This document shows positions 35,011 through 46,580 of a stretch of DNA of 64,000 bases, one piece after another (position 1 is the first letter of the stretch; every line of letters begins with the position of its first letter). Below the pieces are notes generated by a model, which saw only the letters and a list, made by a program, of their open reading frames with translations, was not told the origin of the DNA and made no database searches. The translations under genes and the position numbers were made by a program. The stretch lies in assembly GCA_944474755.1 (NCBI GenBank), contig OX104112.1, forward strand, positions 50,170,774 to 50,234,773. Direction: 5' to 3'. This DNA is from Limnoperna fortunei (Eukaryota > Mollusca > Bivalvia > Mytilida > Modiolidae).

Positions 35011-35589
35011 TGTTAATTGGGAGTTTGCATAGTCAGCGGTTTTCATTTGTATGAGTTATCACGATGCACAATAGAGCAAGAATCCTATTCTGACCTGTCC
35101 CACTGTAGATGCTGTTCATAACTTTTTTTATTCAAAGTATAATGCATTTTTTTTGTTTCCCAAATTATTTAAACGATGAGTATGAACAAACCAAGATCAT
35201 TTGAAGGCCAAATAATTTAGTTTTAGATATTCATATTGCTCCAAAATTATGGCCGATTCCACTAAGGCCATTTACACCTGGCGAAAAAAAAACCCAATAA
35301 ACTAAAATTATTTAAAAAAAAAGAAACCATTAGAATTAAAAACATGTTCTAATGTGTGGGGGAAAAAAGAAAGAATAATCGAAGATACCGATGATGACTT
35401 AATAAACAATAAGTCAAGGATAGACAAAACCATAGTAAGCGACTCCTGCTCCACGCGTTGCACTCGTCGTATCAGTCGGGTTCAAGTCCGGTAATTAGTC
35501 ACATCCGGGGGTAGTAATAATACAGCAAGAAAAAGGGAAATTAGTTACGACAAACCGAACAATTATAACAATGCAAATATCAATGAATG

Positions 35590-35760
35590 GATTAATGATA
35601 TTCCATCTTAATTGTAATTGCTGGGTTGTTGATTAACTAGGGGCGCACTAGCAAATGCATCGATCCAATACACATAGAACTCTCTAAACGAGAATTATTT
35701 CGCGTATTGCATCTAAATACGACTCATAGGTGTGCTCAAACCAACAATTTTAGAATGTCA
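35590..35760 (-). mobile_element. Hammerhead-element junction relic (in SD2 copy 2)
   Basis: Minus strand: TTTGAGCACACCTATGAGTC then GTATTTAGATGCAATACGCG, where CTGATGAG has become CCTATGAG and GAAA has become GCAA. Spacer, then a degraded box ending in AATATCATTAATCCATTC. Homologous to 27945-28110. Confidence 0.5.
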
Positions 35761-37195
35761 AATACCGTTCAATCATTTTCAAAGAATGTTCTTGTCTTGA
35801 AGTTAATGTTCTGTTAAAATAATGTTTCGCATAAAAAGCGTTCGAAATACAGACGTTATATTCTAAACAGTATCGATTGTTTTAAACCAAAATAAATTAC
35901 CTACAAAAATACACGAATATATATATATAATAACATGATAATATACAAACAATTCTTTTCTGTTCTTTATGCAAAAAAGTTAAACGGCGATGTAAATCGC
36001 GTCTTGTTGATAGAAACTATATAAAAATATACATAATAAATATTTTATGTTGCATGCTAAATATTTTTTAAATATCCAGAAACCGATGACTCTATAATAC
36101 GTATTTTGAAAGTGTTTTCAGCGCATCATGATGGCATTCGATCAACTATTTGGCATGTTTTAGGCATAGCAGTACGTTTTTAGTCACGTTATGGTTGTGT
36201 CGTCATAATTCTTTTCCAGAAGTTACAACAAAACACTCAACACTTCCGCCGTAGGTAAAAACAGGTTATGTAACTCGTAGTAGAACGTGTCAGGTGTAGT
36301 CAAAAAGGAAATGTCTGGTTCGGAGGTAAAATAAATATGTAAAGAACGACTTGTCAGGCGGAGGTAACGGGACGACCTGTCGGTCAGGGATAACAAAGAA
36401 CATTCCAGATGGATAAAACAATCTTATGGAAATGACCACTTCCAGGTAAATTGACAGATTACTTTAACACCTCTTCAAAATTAAGCAAATTGATATCATG
36501 AATTTATTTTATTTATTTTTTGTTTAATTAATTCTTTTTTGCATATCACTTAGCCATTTTATAGTACGCGTATTTCGTTCCACGCTTCTACTGCTTTGTG
36601 AGGTTATGCAGTTAAAAATTGTACTAATTTTAGTACTTTGAGATAATTATTTCTTTATCAATACATTTACTCCCAAAGTGAAAGAAGTAACAGAGCATGC
36701 GCGTCACACTACGTGCTAAAACGTAAGATTTGCGATTTCGATTTTACGTGTAAAACTACGATTGCTATCGAGAATACGGACAATCGTAGACGTAATAAGT
36801 AAAATTGCGACTCTTATCTTTACACGTAAGTGCAAATTTTACGATTTTTGTTAGAATAAACTTCCTGAAGCGTAGACTATGTTTTTATCTGCCCATATAT
36901 TCACATCCAGAAGTTAGTAACATTTGCGGATCCAGACCGGGGCCTGGCATATATAAGCCCCAAAATGTGTCCAGCAGCTGCAGAACTGCCCCCCCCCCCT
37001 GGATTCGCCACTGATTAATTCTACATTTTAACACGTTTGGTTCCAATCCACTAATGTGCAATGTTGTAATTATGGCTGTGCGTGGCCCGTCATATCCTGA
37101 AATCCAACAGACCATTAAATGAACAAACAATATCTGCTAGCAGTAAAGTAAATAGGTCTATAAAATCAACCTTTAAAGATAAGGTGTACCTGTAT

Positions 37196-37366
37196 TTCTT
37201 TTTAAATAATTTGTTTCAAAAAATGTTCTTTTACGAACTAATAGATGGATTAATTTTTGAACCCTCGCCAGGCTATAAAAACCAGCTGCTAACAGAAAAA
37301 AACGTGTTTACAGTTAACGGCCGAGTCTTAAAAGAGTGGAAAAATACGAATGTCTATTGCAGGTAA
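37196..37366 (+). CDS. Possible orphan exon, unknown protein
   Basis: The open frame 37082-37366 ends in a peptide-like stretch from FYELIDGLIFEPSPGY through TEKNVFTVNGRVLKEW to NTNVYC. It is followed immediately by a consensus-like donor, TATTGCAG then GTAACAGG (37360-37367). Upstream is pyrimidine-rich sequence (CTGTATTTCTTTTTAAAT), but no clean AG acceptor fixes the start. The SD2 copy 1 counterpart has a stop. I do not recognise the sequence, and no second exon is identified. It may be a chance open stretch. Confidence 0.2.
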   Translation, partial: FFLNNLFQKMFFYELIDGLIFEPSPGYKNQLLTEKNVFTVNGRVLKEWKNTNVYCR

Positions 37367-38035
37367 CAGGTTAGTTTCTTTGATTTTTAATTGACGTATG
37401 TTTACAAAAAATGATTTTTTCTCTCGTTATACATCGTCATTCTTTGCACAGTGAGAATTCGTATTAAATTATATATCATTGTTTACAAAGTAATTTAAAC
37501 ATCACCATCCAGCAGACAAGGAAAACTATCTGCATTCTTCAGTTAATAAAAATGATTTAAACCACATAATAAACAAATAATATAATACTATTAAATATAT
37601 ATGTATATATGCCTTTAAATGAATTCTCAGTATTCTCATTAATTTTTTACTATTACGCCAATCCGTAACCCGATGTTTACATCGATCGTCACTGAATTTA
37701 TTGTTATGAACAGAAATTATCATTAAATGGTTTTAAAATATAAAAAAATCGCCGCGACTAAGGTAAAACTATGCAAAAAAAAAAATCGACATTTCTGTCA
37801 AATTTCATAAAACTTAACAATTAGATCATACATAAAATAATGGCGAAATGACGGATATTATAAATTTAATATTAATTCTACCTGTTGTGAGGATAGTCAT
37901 TTAAATCTTATTATTCAACCGAAAAAGAAATTATTGACTGCTTTTCATATTAGATAAAGTAATAATTAAAGAATTTCATGGCGCTGTGCTTTCCTTTTAA
38001 GATCGCATTCAATATATGTAAATCTTAGTACAAAG

Positions 38036-38857
38036 TATGGAACGCCATAGCTGTCTTCTGAGTTTGGCAATATAAATATTTTCAGTAGTCTTAACTTTAT
38101 ATTCAGTACTTCTTTCTTCATATTGAGTGGATTTTACATTATGTTTAGTATATATTTCATGGTATTCAGTAGTTTTTTTCATTATTTTCAGTAAATACAC
38201 CATTATGTTCAGTAGACATTTCATTATGTTCAGTAGTTTTTTTCATTATGTTCGGTAGTTTTTTCATCATGTTCAGTAGTTTTTTCATTATGTTCAGTAG
38301 ATTTTTCATTATGTTCAGTAGTTTTTTTCATTATGTTCGGTAGTTTTTTCATCATGTTCAGTAGTTTTTTCATTATGTTCAGTAGATTTTTCATTATGTT
38401 CAGTAGTTTTTTCATTATGTTCGGTAGAAATTTAATTATTTTCAGTAGATACAATATTATGTTCACCAGAAATTTTATTATATTCAGTAGATGTACACCT
38501 TTATGTTCAGTATAAATTTTATTATATTCAGTAGAAATTTTATTTCATTCAGTAGATACACCATTCATTTTGTTCAGTAGATTTAACATTATATGCAGTA
38601 GTTAAACCATTATGTGCAGTAGTTTTTTCTTTGTGTGCTTTGTCATTATATGATGGCGGTCGATCTTTCTGAATCGTGTTTTTCAATCAGATTTGCAATA
38701 TCTCTTACTGTTTTTGAGAAAATAAGGGTTGGTGGGACCAACAAACATCAATAATAAGATTCTGCCTTCCATTGATATAAAAAAATGCCAAATATGTATT
38801 GAAAGTACTGAAAATATTACATTTTCCACCATAGAAGACAGCTATGGCGTTCCATAA
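38036..38857. mobile_element. Non-autonomous TIR transposon with 6-bp target duplication
   Basis: Perfect inverted ends: TATGGAACGCCATAGCTGTC then TTCT, and AGAAGACAGCTATGGCGTTC then CATA. ACAAAG directly flanks both sides. SD3 copy 2 keeps the empty target, TTAGTACAAAGCTTTG, with one ACAAAG (41634-41639), which proves insertion and fixes the target duplication at six bases. The inside is an AT-rich minisatellite plus about 200 bp of unique sequence, without a transposase. A 6-bp duplication is uncommon among cut-and-paste superfamilies (IS3EU-type is one reported), but the superfamily cannot be assigned from this copy. Confidence 0.9.
38085..38640. repeat. 21-bp minisatellite inside the TIR transposon
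   Basis: Unit TTTTTTCATTATGTTCAGTA plus G, around 25 copies, cleanest at 38220-38425 and degenerating outward. A higher-order period of 85 bp (four units) is visible: the variant CATTATGTTCGGTAG recurs at 38244, 38329 and 38413 with the same unit order between. Open frames on both strands (38009-38224, 38230-38466, 38333-38515) translate the repeat and are not genes. Confidence 0.95.
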
Positions 38858-39499
38858 CAAAGCTTTGTAATACAAAACATACAGAAAGTATTTTTTAACT
38901 TCATGTAAGGGCTGTTACTTACATTAAACGCGTTTGTACAAAGAGAGGAGATTAAATGGATAACAAATTGTTTATTTAAATATCATACATGTTATATGAA
39001 TTTTCAATACGACTGACAAGAAATTCATTTATTATATAAAAGTAATTTTCCCCGTTTAATTTCATATAAGAATAAAGTGAAATATATTTTCATGTTTTAC
39101 ACTACGTCTAGCTTTTATGTAATTTCCGGGAAAAGGATGTGTTCCGAACACTTTTCTTGTCGTTTGGTGAACAAACATGGTAGAAAATTGCATACAGGTG
39201 TAGGACCACCAAATTTCCGGGAACCAGTAGAGAGGTTGTAAAAGTAGTACTATACAACAGACCGGTTCACTTTTGACAGAATATTTACCCGGTGCATTAT
39301 TTATATGGGACAGAAGTGTCACTTTATTTGAACTAAAGGTAATTTTTGTAGGATAAGTCAAAATCATCAAATTTAATATAGCCGAAGAGTCCAAAAATAA
39401 TGGTGGTCGTACACCAACATGATTTGCTCTCGAGGGAAAAACCAGCAGAACCTATTGACACTGATCATTTCGATTGTCGATAAGAGGAAAGTTAAATAA

Positions 39500-40315
39500 T
39501 TATAAATGATGATTCAATTAACCTGTTATACTGACCAAGTAAAAATATGATAGTATTTTGAACAAGTGAAATATTACAACATTGCAAAGATAATGAATAA
39601 ACACTTAAAAGCTTCACATACATTATTACTGTATAAGAAAAGCGTTATTGCATGAATAGCAAGCTAGTGCAATATAGCACTTGCTTGGGACAATATTTCG
39701 CAACATTATTCATGCAATAACCCTATAAATTCTTAAGCCGAACACTTTACAGCTTTTTGTTTGTTGGGGCTTCTGTTTTGGTGTCGGCCAATAGCTGTCC
39801 AAAGGTAAAGAAAACTCTGGAAACAATCTCAAGGTTATTGGTCAATCCATCAATGTTAAAATAGCATAACAGTGTGGGGAGGGGTCATTATTGCAAGATT
39901 CGTCCAGAGTTTACTTATCTCTATGTCATTAATGGTCTTGAACTTTTAGAAGGTTCTACATTAGAGTCAGAAACACCACGTTGGTCGTGTTTGGTTTTAT
40001 TAAATGTTGATTGAGGACTTTAGCCACCGAATCTCTTTCTGGCCCCAGTGCCATAAAACCTTTGAGTAAAACAAATTGCTCAGCATGAAAATTTTCTCAA
40101 TTACCATGAACACAGAGGAAGTTAAAAGTTATGATTGGATAAAATTGAGAATAAAAAATTCTCAGCAAAGATTTTTTTATGGCGACAGGCCCTGGATCCT
40201 ATACTGTTTAGTACTGATTTGAATAAAGTAGAGTAATTACGTTTAGTTAAATTTAAAACTGTATATGGTCTTTTTAAAAAGTTCATTATTTGGTGATGTT
40301 ACATGAAGGCGCTAG
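39500..40315. other. SD3 copy-1-specific block
   Basis: Not present in SD3 copy 2. Contains the foldback element at 39645-39720 and otherwise unique sequence without an evident gene. Confidence 0.5.
39645..39720. mobile_element. 76-bp palindromic foldback element
   Basis: TTATTGCATGAATA at one end, TATTCATGCAATAA at the other, perfectly inverted over 14 bp. Inside are a second inverted pair CAAGCTAGTGC and GCACTTGCTTG around AATATA and a further AATATTTCGCAACATT. The nested hairpins fill almost the whole element. Recalls a short palindromic MITE core. Confidence 0.75.
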
Positions 40316-40564
40316 GGGCCTCGGTGGCCGAGTGGTTGAGGTAGTTCATCTACTATTGATCACGTTGAGGTTGCGTGTTCGAGTCTCACTGCGGGCAGGA
40401 TGTACTCGATTCCAAACTTTAATTAGACAAGGATTGTCAGTTTTCCTACTAAAGGTCGGGGTTTCTCTCAGGGTACTCCGGCGTCCTCCCTCAATAAAAA
40501 CTGGACACCATGGTAGAGCTGAAAAATGCTTCAAGTGGCGTTAAACATCATTCAAACAAACAAG
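40316..40564 (+). mobile_element. SINE-A, reference copy of the window
   Basis: Order: GGGCCTCGGTGGCCGAGTGG (RNA polymerase III A box TGGCCGAGTGG, as in Leu/Ser tRNAs). Then CTACTATTGATCACG and GGTTGCGTGTTCGAGTCTC (B box GTTCGAGTC), then the tRNA-unrelated body CGGGCAGGATGTACTCG, GACAAGGATTGTCAG, GGTACTCCGGCGTCCTCC and AATAAAAACTGGACACCATG. The tail is AAGTGGCGTTAAAC and CAAACAAAC. GCGCTA occurs just before (40310-40315) and just after (40569-40574), a possible short target duplication. SINEs of this build move using a LINE's machinery. The two open frames over it are not genes. Confidence 0.93.
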
Positions 40565-41469
40565 TAATGCGCTATGATCTGTTTTGTTGAGAAAAAGGGT
40601 GTTCAATTTTACGTCAATTGACGTTCGAATGTATTGTGGAAATCGTTTCTTTATTTAAAATAAAATTCCAAAGCGTCTTACCAAATCAAGTTAGGAACAT
40701 ACATACCTTGTGAATAGAAAAACTTTGAACTAAATTACATTTTAAATACATTCAAATTGGAAAACACGTTAAATATAATAAGATATTTTAGAAATTAGGT
40801 TTTGAATCAAATGACCAGTGGTTTTAAATAATTCGTAATGCATAATATCAGATCCAATGGAGGCGCAGTTTGATGTATAATTTGTAAATTAAACAACGAT
40901 TGATGATCCAATGATTTAAAGAAAGAAAATCATTTGTTTTACGAACACATGTACAATTTTCGCTTGAAAGTTTAATTGGTCCGACAAAAAAATCGATACA
41001 CAGATATTTAGTTCGAAAGAAAGTTGCGTTTCGATATTTTAACTCTTTTCATTTGTAAACTAATTTTAATGTATTTTTAGTGCATATAGGCTTTATGTGT
41101 GGAAAGTATTAATGTCATAACTAAAATTATTTAATGCAGGGCTGACTAATTTTTTTTTAAATTTAAATTTAAAGTTTGCATTTGAGCATATGTTGTATAC
41201 AGTAATGTTGAAAAGAGCAAGGTAAGTGTCATGCAGTTATCATTTCTTGCACAACTTCAGGTCAGCTCCAAAAATTCTCTCAAAGTTTCGTGTCAATCAG
41301 ACATCGCATCTCTCAGAAAACGAGAGGACAAGATAAAACAAAAAAAAAGCGAGGATACATAAAACTAATTTTATCCCTTTACTTCGATTGGGAGACGAAA
41401 ACACACGATGTAGTTTCTGGTTCAGAAAATAATGATGTCGAGTCATGAGAAATGACGGCGATTAAGAAT

Positions 41470-42550
41470 TTAAAATGTGTTTCTACCTGTAGTGATGATA
41501 GTCAATAAAATCTTATTATTCAACCGAGAAAAAAAGATTTTATTAACTGATTTTCATATAGTTAAATAAAGAATGTCATGGCGCTGTGCTTTCCTTTGAA
41601 GATCGCTTTCAATAAATATAAACCTTAGTACAAAGCTTTGTAAAGTAAATACAGAAAGTATTTTTTAACTTAATTCTTGTAAGGGCTGTTGCTTACATCA
41701 AACGCGTTGGTACAAAAAGGGGATATTAAATCAATAAAAAATTGCTTATTGAAATATCAAAACTGTTAAAACAATGTATATGAATTTTCATTACGACTGG
41801 TAAGAAATTCATATTTTACACTGCGTCTCGCTTTTATATAATTTCCGGGGAAAGTACAGGAAGGATCAAAAAGCCAATTCGCTATAAACGATTGGCTGTT
41901 GGGCTTATAATTCAATTAGGAAAAGTACAGATGTGTTCCGAACATCGGTTTTTATATTTTCACTGTCGTTTGTTAAACAAACATGGTCGAACAAGTTACA
42001 GACATCATTTGCTCTCGAGGGTAGAACCGGCAGAACCGTTTGAATCTGAATATGAAACTTTAACAAACTTGCTTTAATAATATCTTTAAGAAATTAGGTT
42101 TAATCAAATGATAGTAAGTGGGTTTTAATAATTCTTAATTAAATTGTAATATCAGGTCCATTGGAGGCGCAGTTTGATGCATAATTTATAAATTAAACAA
42201 CCAGCTCCAACGATTCAAAGAAAGAAAATCATTTGTTTTACGAATACGATTTTCGCTTGAAAGTTTAATTGGTCGAACAAAAAAATTCGACACACACATA
42301 TATTGTTCGAAAGAAAATTGTGTTTTGATGTTTTAAATCTTTTCATTTGTAAACTAGTACATGTATCAATGTTTTTTAGTGCATATAGGCTTTATGTGTG
42401 GGAAATATTAATGTCATAACTGAATTTAATAATGCAGGGCTGACTCAATTTAAAAAAAAATTGAATGTTATTTAAAGTTTGCATTTGAGCATATGTTGTA
42501 TACAGTAATGTTGATAAACACAAGGTAAGTGTCATGCAGTTATCATTTAT
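41470..42550 (+). repeat. Segmental duplication SD3, copy 2
   Basis: Compact partner of 37860-41240, lacking the TIR element and the 1.2-kb block with the SINE. It has its own extra 80 bp at about 41855-41935, with AAAGTACAGGAAGGATC and a second GGAAAAGTACAGATGTG, a short direct repeat. The 61-codon frame at 41892-42077 crosses it and is not conserved in copy 1. Confidence 0.8.
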
Positions 42551-42592
42551 TTATACGCTGAGTTTTGTCTTTCCAAGTATTAATTCAATTCA

Positions 42593-42713
42593 ATTAAGAT
42601 TGGAGTCAAGTACACACTGCCCGCGGCGTGACTCGAACCGGCTACCTCAGTGTTGACAGACCACGTGATAAATAGAGACGAACTACCTTTACTACTCCGC
42701 CGCCGAGACCCCG
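42593..42713 (-). mobile_element. SINE-A head fragment at the start of duplicon A
   Basis: Reverse reads CGGGGTCTCGGCGGCGGAGT, CTGTCAACACTGAGGTAGCC, GGTTCGAGTCACGC and CTTGACTCCAATC, then stops. The 3' half present in copy C (55013-55277) is missing, so the duplicon's left boundary runs through the SINE. Confidence 0.9.
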
Positions 42714-43802
42714 TAACAACAATGGATGTTGCTACACGACATCCGGTTAAGTTTTAAAATTCTAATTGTTGCTCATCCGGTTAAGTTTTAAAATGTAAAT
42801 GGCAGAATTTAAAAAAATCAGCACGCTGAATTTCAAATTGCTTGACAAATTAGAATTTAAAAAGATTATTTGAAGCAAATTCATGGACCCTGTTGTATAA
42901 TACTAAAAAAAGATTTTATGCAGAATTATATTTAGATTTCGGTGTCTGACACATGGATACTGTCAATAGCTCGGTCCGACCATGTAACATTTACATAAAT
43001 TACTCTTTGGTGGACGTGTATAAAGCAAAAAGTGTGATTGGAAGCAAACGATGTGATATATAAAAACTTTTGTCATCGATTGATGCTTTTGCAAAAATCA
43101 ATTATATTACTCCAGTTACAGTATTGGTAATTGATTCTTAAAATTCTTAAAGATTATCAATCGAAACTGCTTGCGGTCATTTCTCTCAAGGATCGTAACG
43201 ATTGTACCCTTTTTGATTTAAAGAGTAAGCTAAAATGTATTTTTATTGAAATATATGACGAAACACACTATTAATTATATTGCTAAAACGCAAAGTGGTG
43301 GCGTCATGCCCTAGTGCATTTTAATGTTAATGTCAAATCTTACACTTATATAAAAAATTTGTAACCCAAATATTTTTAACTACAGATGTTGTGTATAACT
43401 TTTTTGTACTTAACATGAACAGCTTTCTAACAATTATTCATTCGCCGTTTGTGGTGATATCTAAGTAATAGCATCCCTATAACATATGTACATGCACGTA
43501 TTACTAATGTAAGTATAATTGTATATACTTTATTGAGCAGAAAGTATATTTTGGCAAATAATTCTCATCAGCAATTTGTACAGTTTTCCTTTGATCTTTG
43601 TTGACGTAAAGTTTTTAATTATTCATACATGACACGATATTCGTATTTCTATGATGTAACGTCAATTCTTAATAATTTCATGCATCAATTCCAAGACTGA
43701 TGCCGTCAGAAGTTAGCTCTAGCGTAGACGTTATTTTCTGTTAATAAAAAATACACAATTTAATCATTTTATATAATTTTTTTATTGCAGTGGCATTTTA
43801 AA

Positions 43803-43881
43803 GGAGATAGCCGTAATGTATTTGATGATTTGCCGGCCTCATTTTATGTGGCAAATCTTCAAATACAATACAGTTATCTCC
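43803..43881. repeat. Foldback hairpin at Q/R boundary, copy A
   Basis: GGAGATAGCCGTAATGTATT then TGATGATTTGCC pairs with GGCAAATCTTCAAATACAAT then ACAGTTATCTCC over about 30 bp around GGCCTCATTTTATG-type loop sequence. Copy B contains only the left arm (49911-49962). Confidence 0.85.
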
Positions 43882-44461
43882 CAAGTATTAGAAAGCATCT
43901 ATAAAATCATTACTCAGTAACACGAGATGTAATTTACTTTCCTTTCGACCAATCACTTGAATGAAAAATGGCGCCAGGAATAATTCCAGTTGAAGCCGCT
44001 TTATCTCTAGTAAAATATTAAATAAAATAAGTTTGAATTAAAACGAAACAAATGCTGAAATTAAATTACTGATAATCATAATTGTTACTTTCGAATTTGA
44101 GCCTGACAATTTTGAACCGTAGCTGCTAAAGAGAACTTTGATACAAATAAACATTTTGCATATCCCCCTTAATTAAAAAAAGACACACTTGCTTTTTGAT
44201 GCTCAATTATATCTTCAATGGTAAGAATTATGAGTTGATTTAAGGCGGTGAAGTTTTTCATATAGGGCATCTATTTGGATAAATGTCATCACGTAATGTA
44301 ATATCGCAATATACTTGACCACGTGGTGTTTTTTGTAAACTTGACATTAATTTTTTAATGTAGAAATGACTTTTAACCCTTTAGTGGTTTTAGCAATATA
44401 ATATTTTTATTCCAAAACAATATTTTGCTATTAAAATTAAATTCGTCCTTATTAAGGATAT

Positions 44462-44765
44462 TTATATTGGCTTGCTTTTTTTCTATCACGATACTTGCTA
44501 AAAGCATCGTGATACTTTTTTATGAGTTGCTTTTCGTGTGACAGTACGGGTATTTATACCGGCACACTTTTTTTCTATCGCGATGCTTGTTTAAAAAAAG
44601 GCCGATGAAAAAAAATGTATGCATAGTAAAAAAAAGTATCTGCTTACTTTTAAAAAGATTCGGCCTTTTTTCTTCGTGTCACTATTGTGATGTTTCTATC
44701 GGCTTGCTTTTAACAAGTATTGCAATACTTGGATAGTTTAAAAAGCATAGAGATGCTTACGTGAC
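44462..44765. repeat. Palindrome cluster built on AGCATCGTGATA, copy A
   Basis: Multiple hairpin-forming variants of one motif on both strands: TATCACGATACTTGCT with AAAAGCATCGTGATA (44484-44514), CTATCGCGATGCTTG (44576-44590), AAAAAGATTCGGCC facing GGCCGATG, and AAGTATTGCAATACTTGG then AAAAAGCATAGAGATGC. Non-coding. Paralogue at 56873-57188. Confidence 0.8.
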
Positions 44766-45839
44766 CAAATAAGAATTCTAATATGACCTGTCTAAATCCA
44801 GGTGTATATATTTCTAATCAACGTCATAAACGATCAATACTCTTTATTACGACTTCATATAGTACATATTTTCCACATATTTTAACGACATCACAATTCG
44901 TGTCCTAAATGGCCGATAAATCATGCAACTCAAAAACTTCATTTTGAGGGGGAATGCCAGTATACGAGTGCTTAGAAAATGACACGGTAAATGAACAAAT
45001 TTTTTTCTCTATGATGTAATTCAGATATAAATTGCACTGTATTATATGCATATTTTTATTAGAATTGAAGTCAAATCGCTCCAAGGGTAAATCGACCGCC
45101 TGAAGGTGACCATTCGAACAAACAAACAACCCCCCTCCCAACTTTTACCGAAATAGCCCGTCCTAAATCCACCCCAACATTAGCGAAATCGCCATATACA
45201 CAGATATCGTAATTTTATCAAATTCATTTTTGTTTATTTTGTCCTTGTCAATGATAAAAAATCAGAGCAAATTTGCTCGGATCCCTTTTTGCAACTTTGT
45301 ACCATTGTTTATAATATCAATTAGTGAGCTTGTTATTCTAGCAGACAATCGATCAATCAAAATTAAAAAACAAATATTATTTCTAAAATTATCACTGAAA
45401 ATCATAAGGGTATGTAAAACAATTAATAACTAAAGCATAACAATAAATCATCGATCATTATTATTAATACTTTTGTTAATATTATTTCATTATTTAATTT
45501 AGCGAAACGATTGAAATATATAATTAAATATTAGCAACTTAAATAAGCAGAAAATAGTTTTACACCACATCGATTTCCGGTTTACTTTTTATGTCTCCGT
45601 CGTTAAATTGATTTTTCTACAACAAAACTCACTCACACAGACACAAAAGGCACTCACATTTTCAGCCATTCTCAACAACCATTGCCCATAGCGATAATCG
45701 AGCTGGGAGAATCGTGAAGACTAAGATACAAGTTCACAATTCGAGCAGCAGGCGTAGAGGCTCCCTACTGCACTGATAAATGATATACATTTCAACGACA
45801 AAGGTCACGATAAATGGTAGACACATGTTTTGATGAATA

Positions 45840-46058
45840 TTGAATGGTAATGTCTTGTATACGTTCCGATCCTATATACTGTTACTCAAATGCCAATATC
45901 AGACAACAATTGGAGGTATAACTACAAGCATACTTGCAAATGGTAATACATTGAATGACCAAACAATTGTTGACAATGTCTCAGTAGTAAAACCCGACAC
46001 AAACTATCGAGAATATCACGACATTCATTCCTTAATGAAAAGGAAGTTATTTATTTAA
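45840..46058 (+). pseudogene. Coding-like relic in S, copy A
   Basis: 72 codons; the stretch from CQYQTTIGG through SILANGNTLNDQTIVD to KPDTNYREYHD is compositionally protein-like (polar, few Phe/Ile runs) compared with other frames here. Copy B keeps it (50890-51087); in C it is frameshifted. No family recognised. Possibly the end of a longer decayed gene whose downstream part survives only after copy C. Confidence 0.3.
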
Positions 46059-46413
46059 TTTGCAATTTACAAAGCATTTACTTGATGACTCACACATGCT
46101 CAAAAGCCGCTTTAATTTAGATTTGAAATAATTCGATTAACATTAAATAATCAATTATTTTATTTGTAAGTTTAAAACGATAATAGTAAAAAATCATTCA
46201 AAATTGATTTTGGATGTTAAGCCTGCTGGAAAATAACAGATTTACTTGCTAGGAACAAATGTGTTTCCAACATGCATTTATGGGTGTAGTTGATGATCGG
46301 GTTAAAGTTCGAGTTTTATTTCGAGGCTTTTGAGTTCAACTCCTTTTTAGACCTTTAGCTGGATTTGGAGTTCAAAATAAGCTTTTTGAATTTAATTTAC
46401 TAGATGTATAAGT

Positions 46414-46580
46414 GGGCAGGGTGTACTCGACTCCAATCTTAATTGACAAGGATTGCCATTTCTCCTACCGCAGGTCGGGTGTTTTCTCTGGGTACTCCGC
46501 CTTAATCCCCCCCCCAAAAAAAAAAACTGAACGCCATAGTGTAGCTCAAAAAATGCTGGAGGTGGCGTTAAACACCACTC
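46414..46580 (+). mobile_element. SINE-A lacking its head, copy A
   Basis: GGGCAGGGTGTACTCGACTC, CAAGGATTGCCATTTCTCC, an expanded CCCCCCCCCAAAAAAAAAAA, AACTGAACGCCATAGTG and GGTGGCGTTAAACACC. Copy B counterpart is 51471-51655. Confidence 0.9.

Larger units (their letters stand above)
33845..37770 (+). repeat. Segmental duplication SD2, copy 2
   Basis: Partner of 25085-30480. Matching landmarks: GGAGATCATTGTCTC (33850), ACTGGTTGTCACCATTGTAC (34102), GGACTTTCCGTGTAAACGAG (34871), CATGCGCGTCACACTACGTG (36696), CTGATTAATTCTACATTTTA (37010), TATATCCTGAAATCCAACAG is TCATATCCTGAAATCCAACA here (37090), GATGTTTACATCGATCGTCA (37672). Contains the insertion at 34444-34741, a C run at 36989-36998 and two hammerhead relics. 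Confidence 0.8.
37860..41240 (+). repeat. Segmental duplication SD3, copy 1
   Basis: Collinear with 41470-42550. Landmarks: TTCATGGCGCTGTGCTTTCC (37975), CTTAGTACAAAG (38024), GGGCTGTTACTTACATTAAA (38909), GATGTGTTCCGAACAC (39137), TTTGCTCTCGAGGGAAAAAC (39422), GATATTTTAGAAATTAGG (40781) and GAGGCGCAGTTTGATG (40860). This copy is longer because it carries a TIR element (38036-38857) and the 39.5-40.7 kb block with a SINE-A and a foldback element. Confidence 0.8.

Noticed and set aside
38009..38515. Open frames on both strands encoding NIMKKLL- or FFIMFSS-type repeats
   Set aside because: They translate a 21-bp minisatellite whose period is a multiple of three; no flanking coding signal.
40316..40564. 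Genuine tRNA gene (Leu or Ser type)
   Set aside because: A and B boxes are present, but acceptor and anticodon stems cannot be formed and the unit continues into a SINE body and tail found many times in the window.
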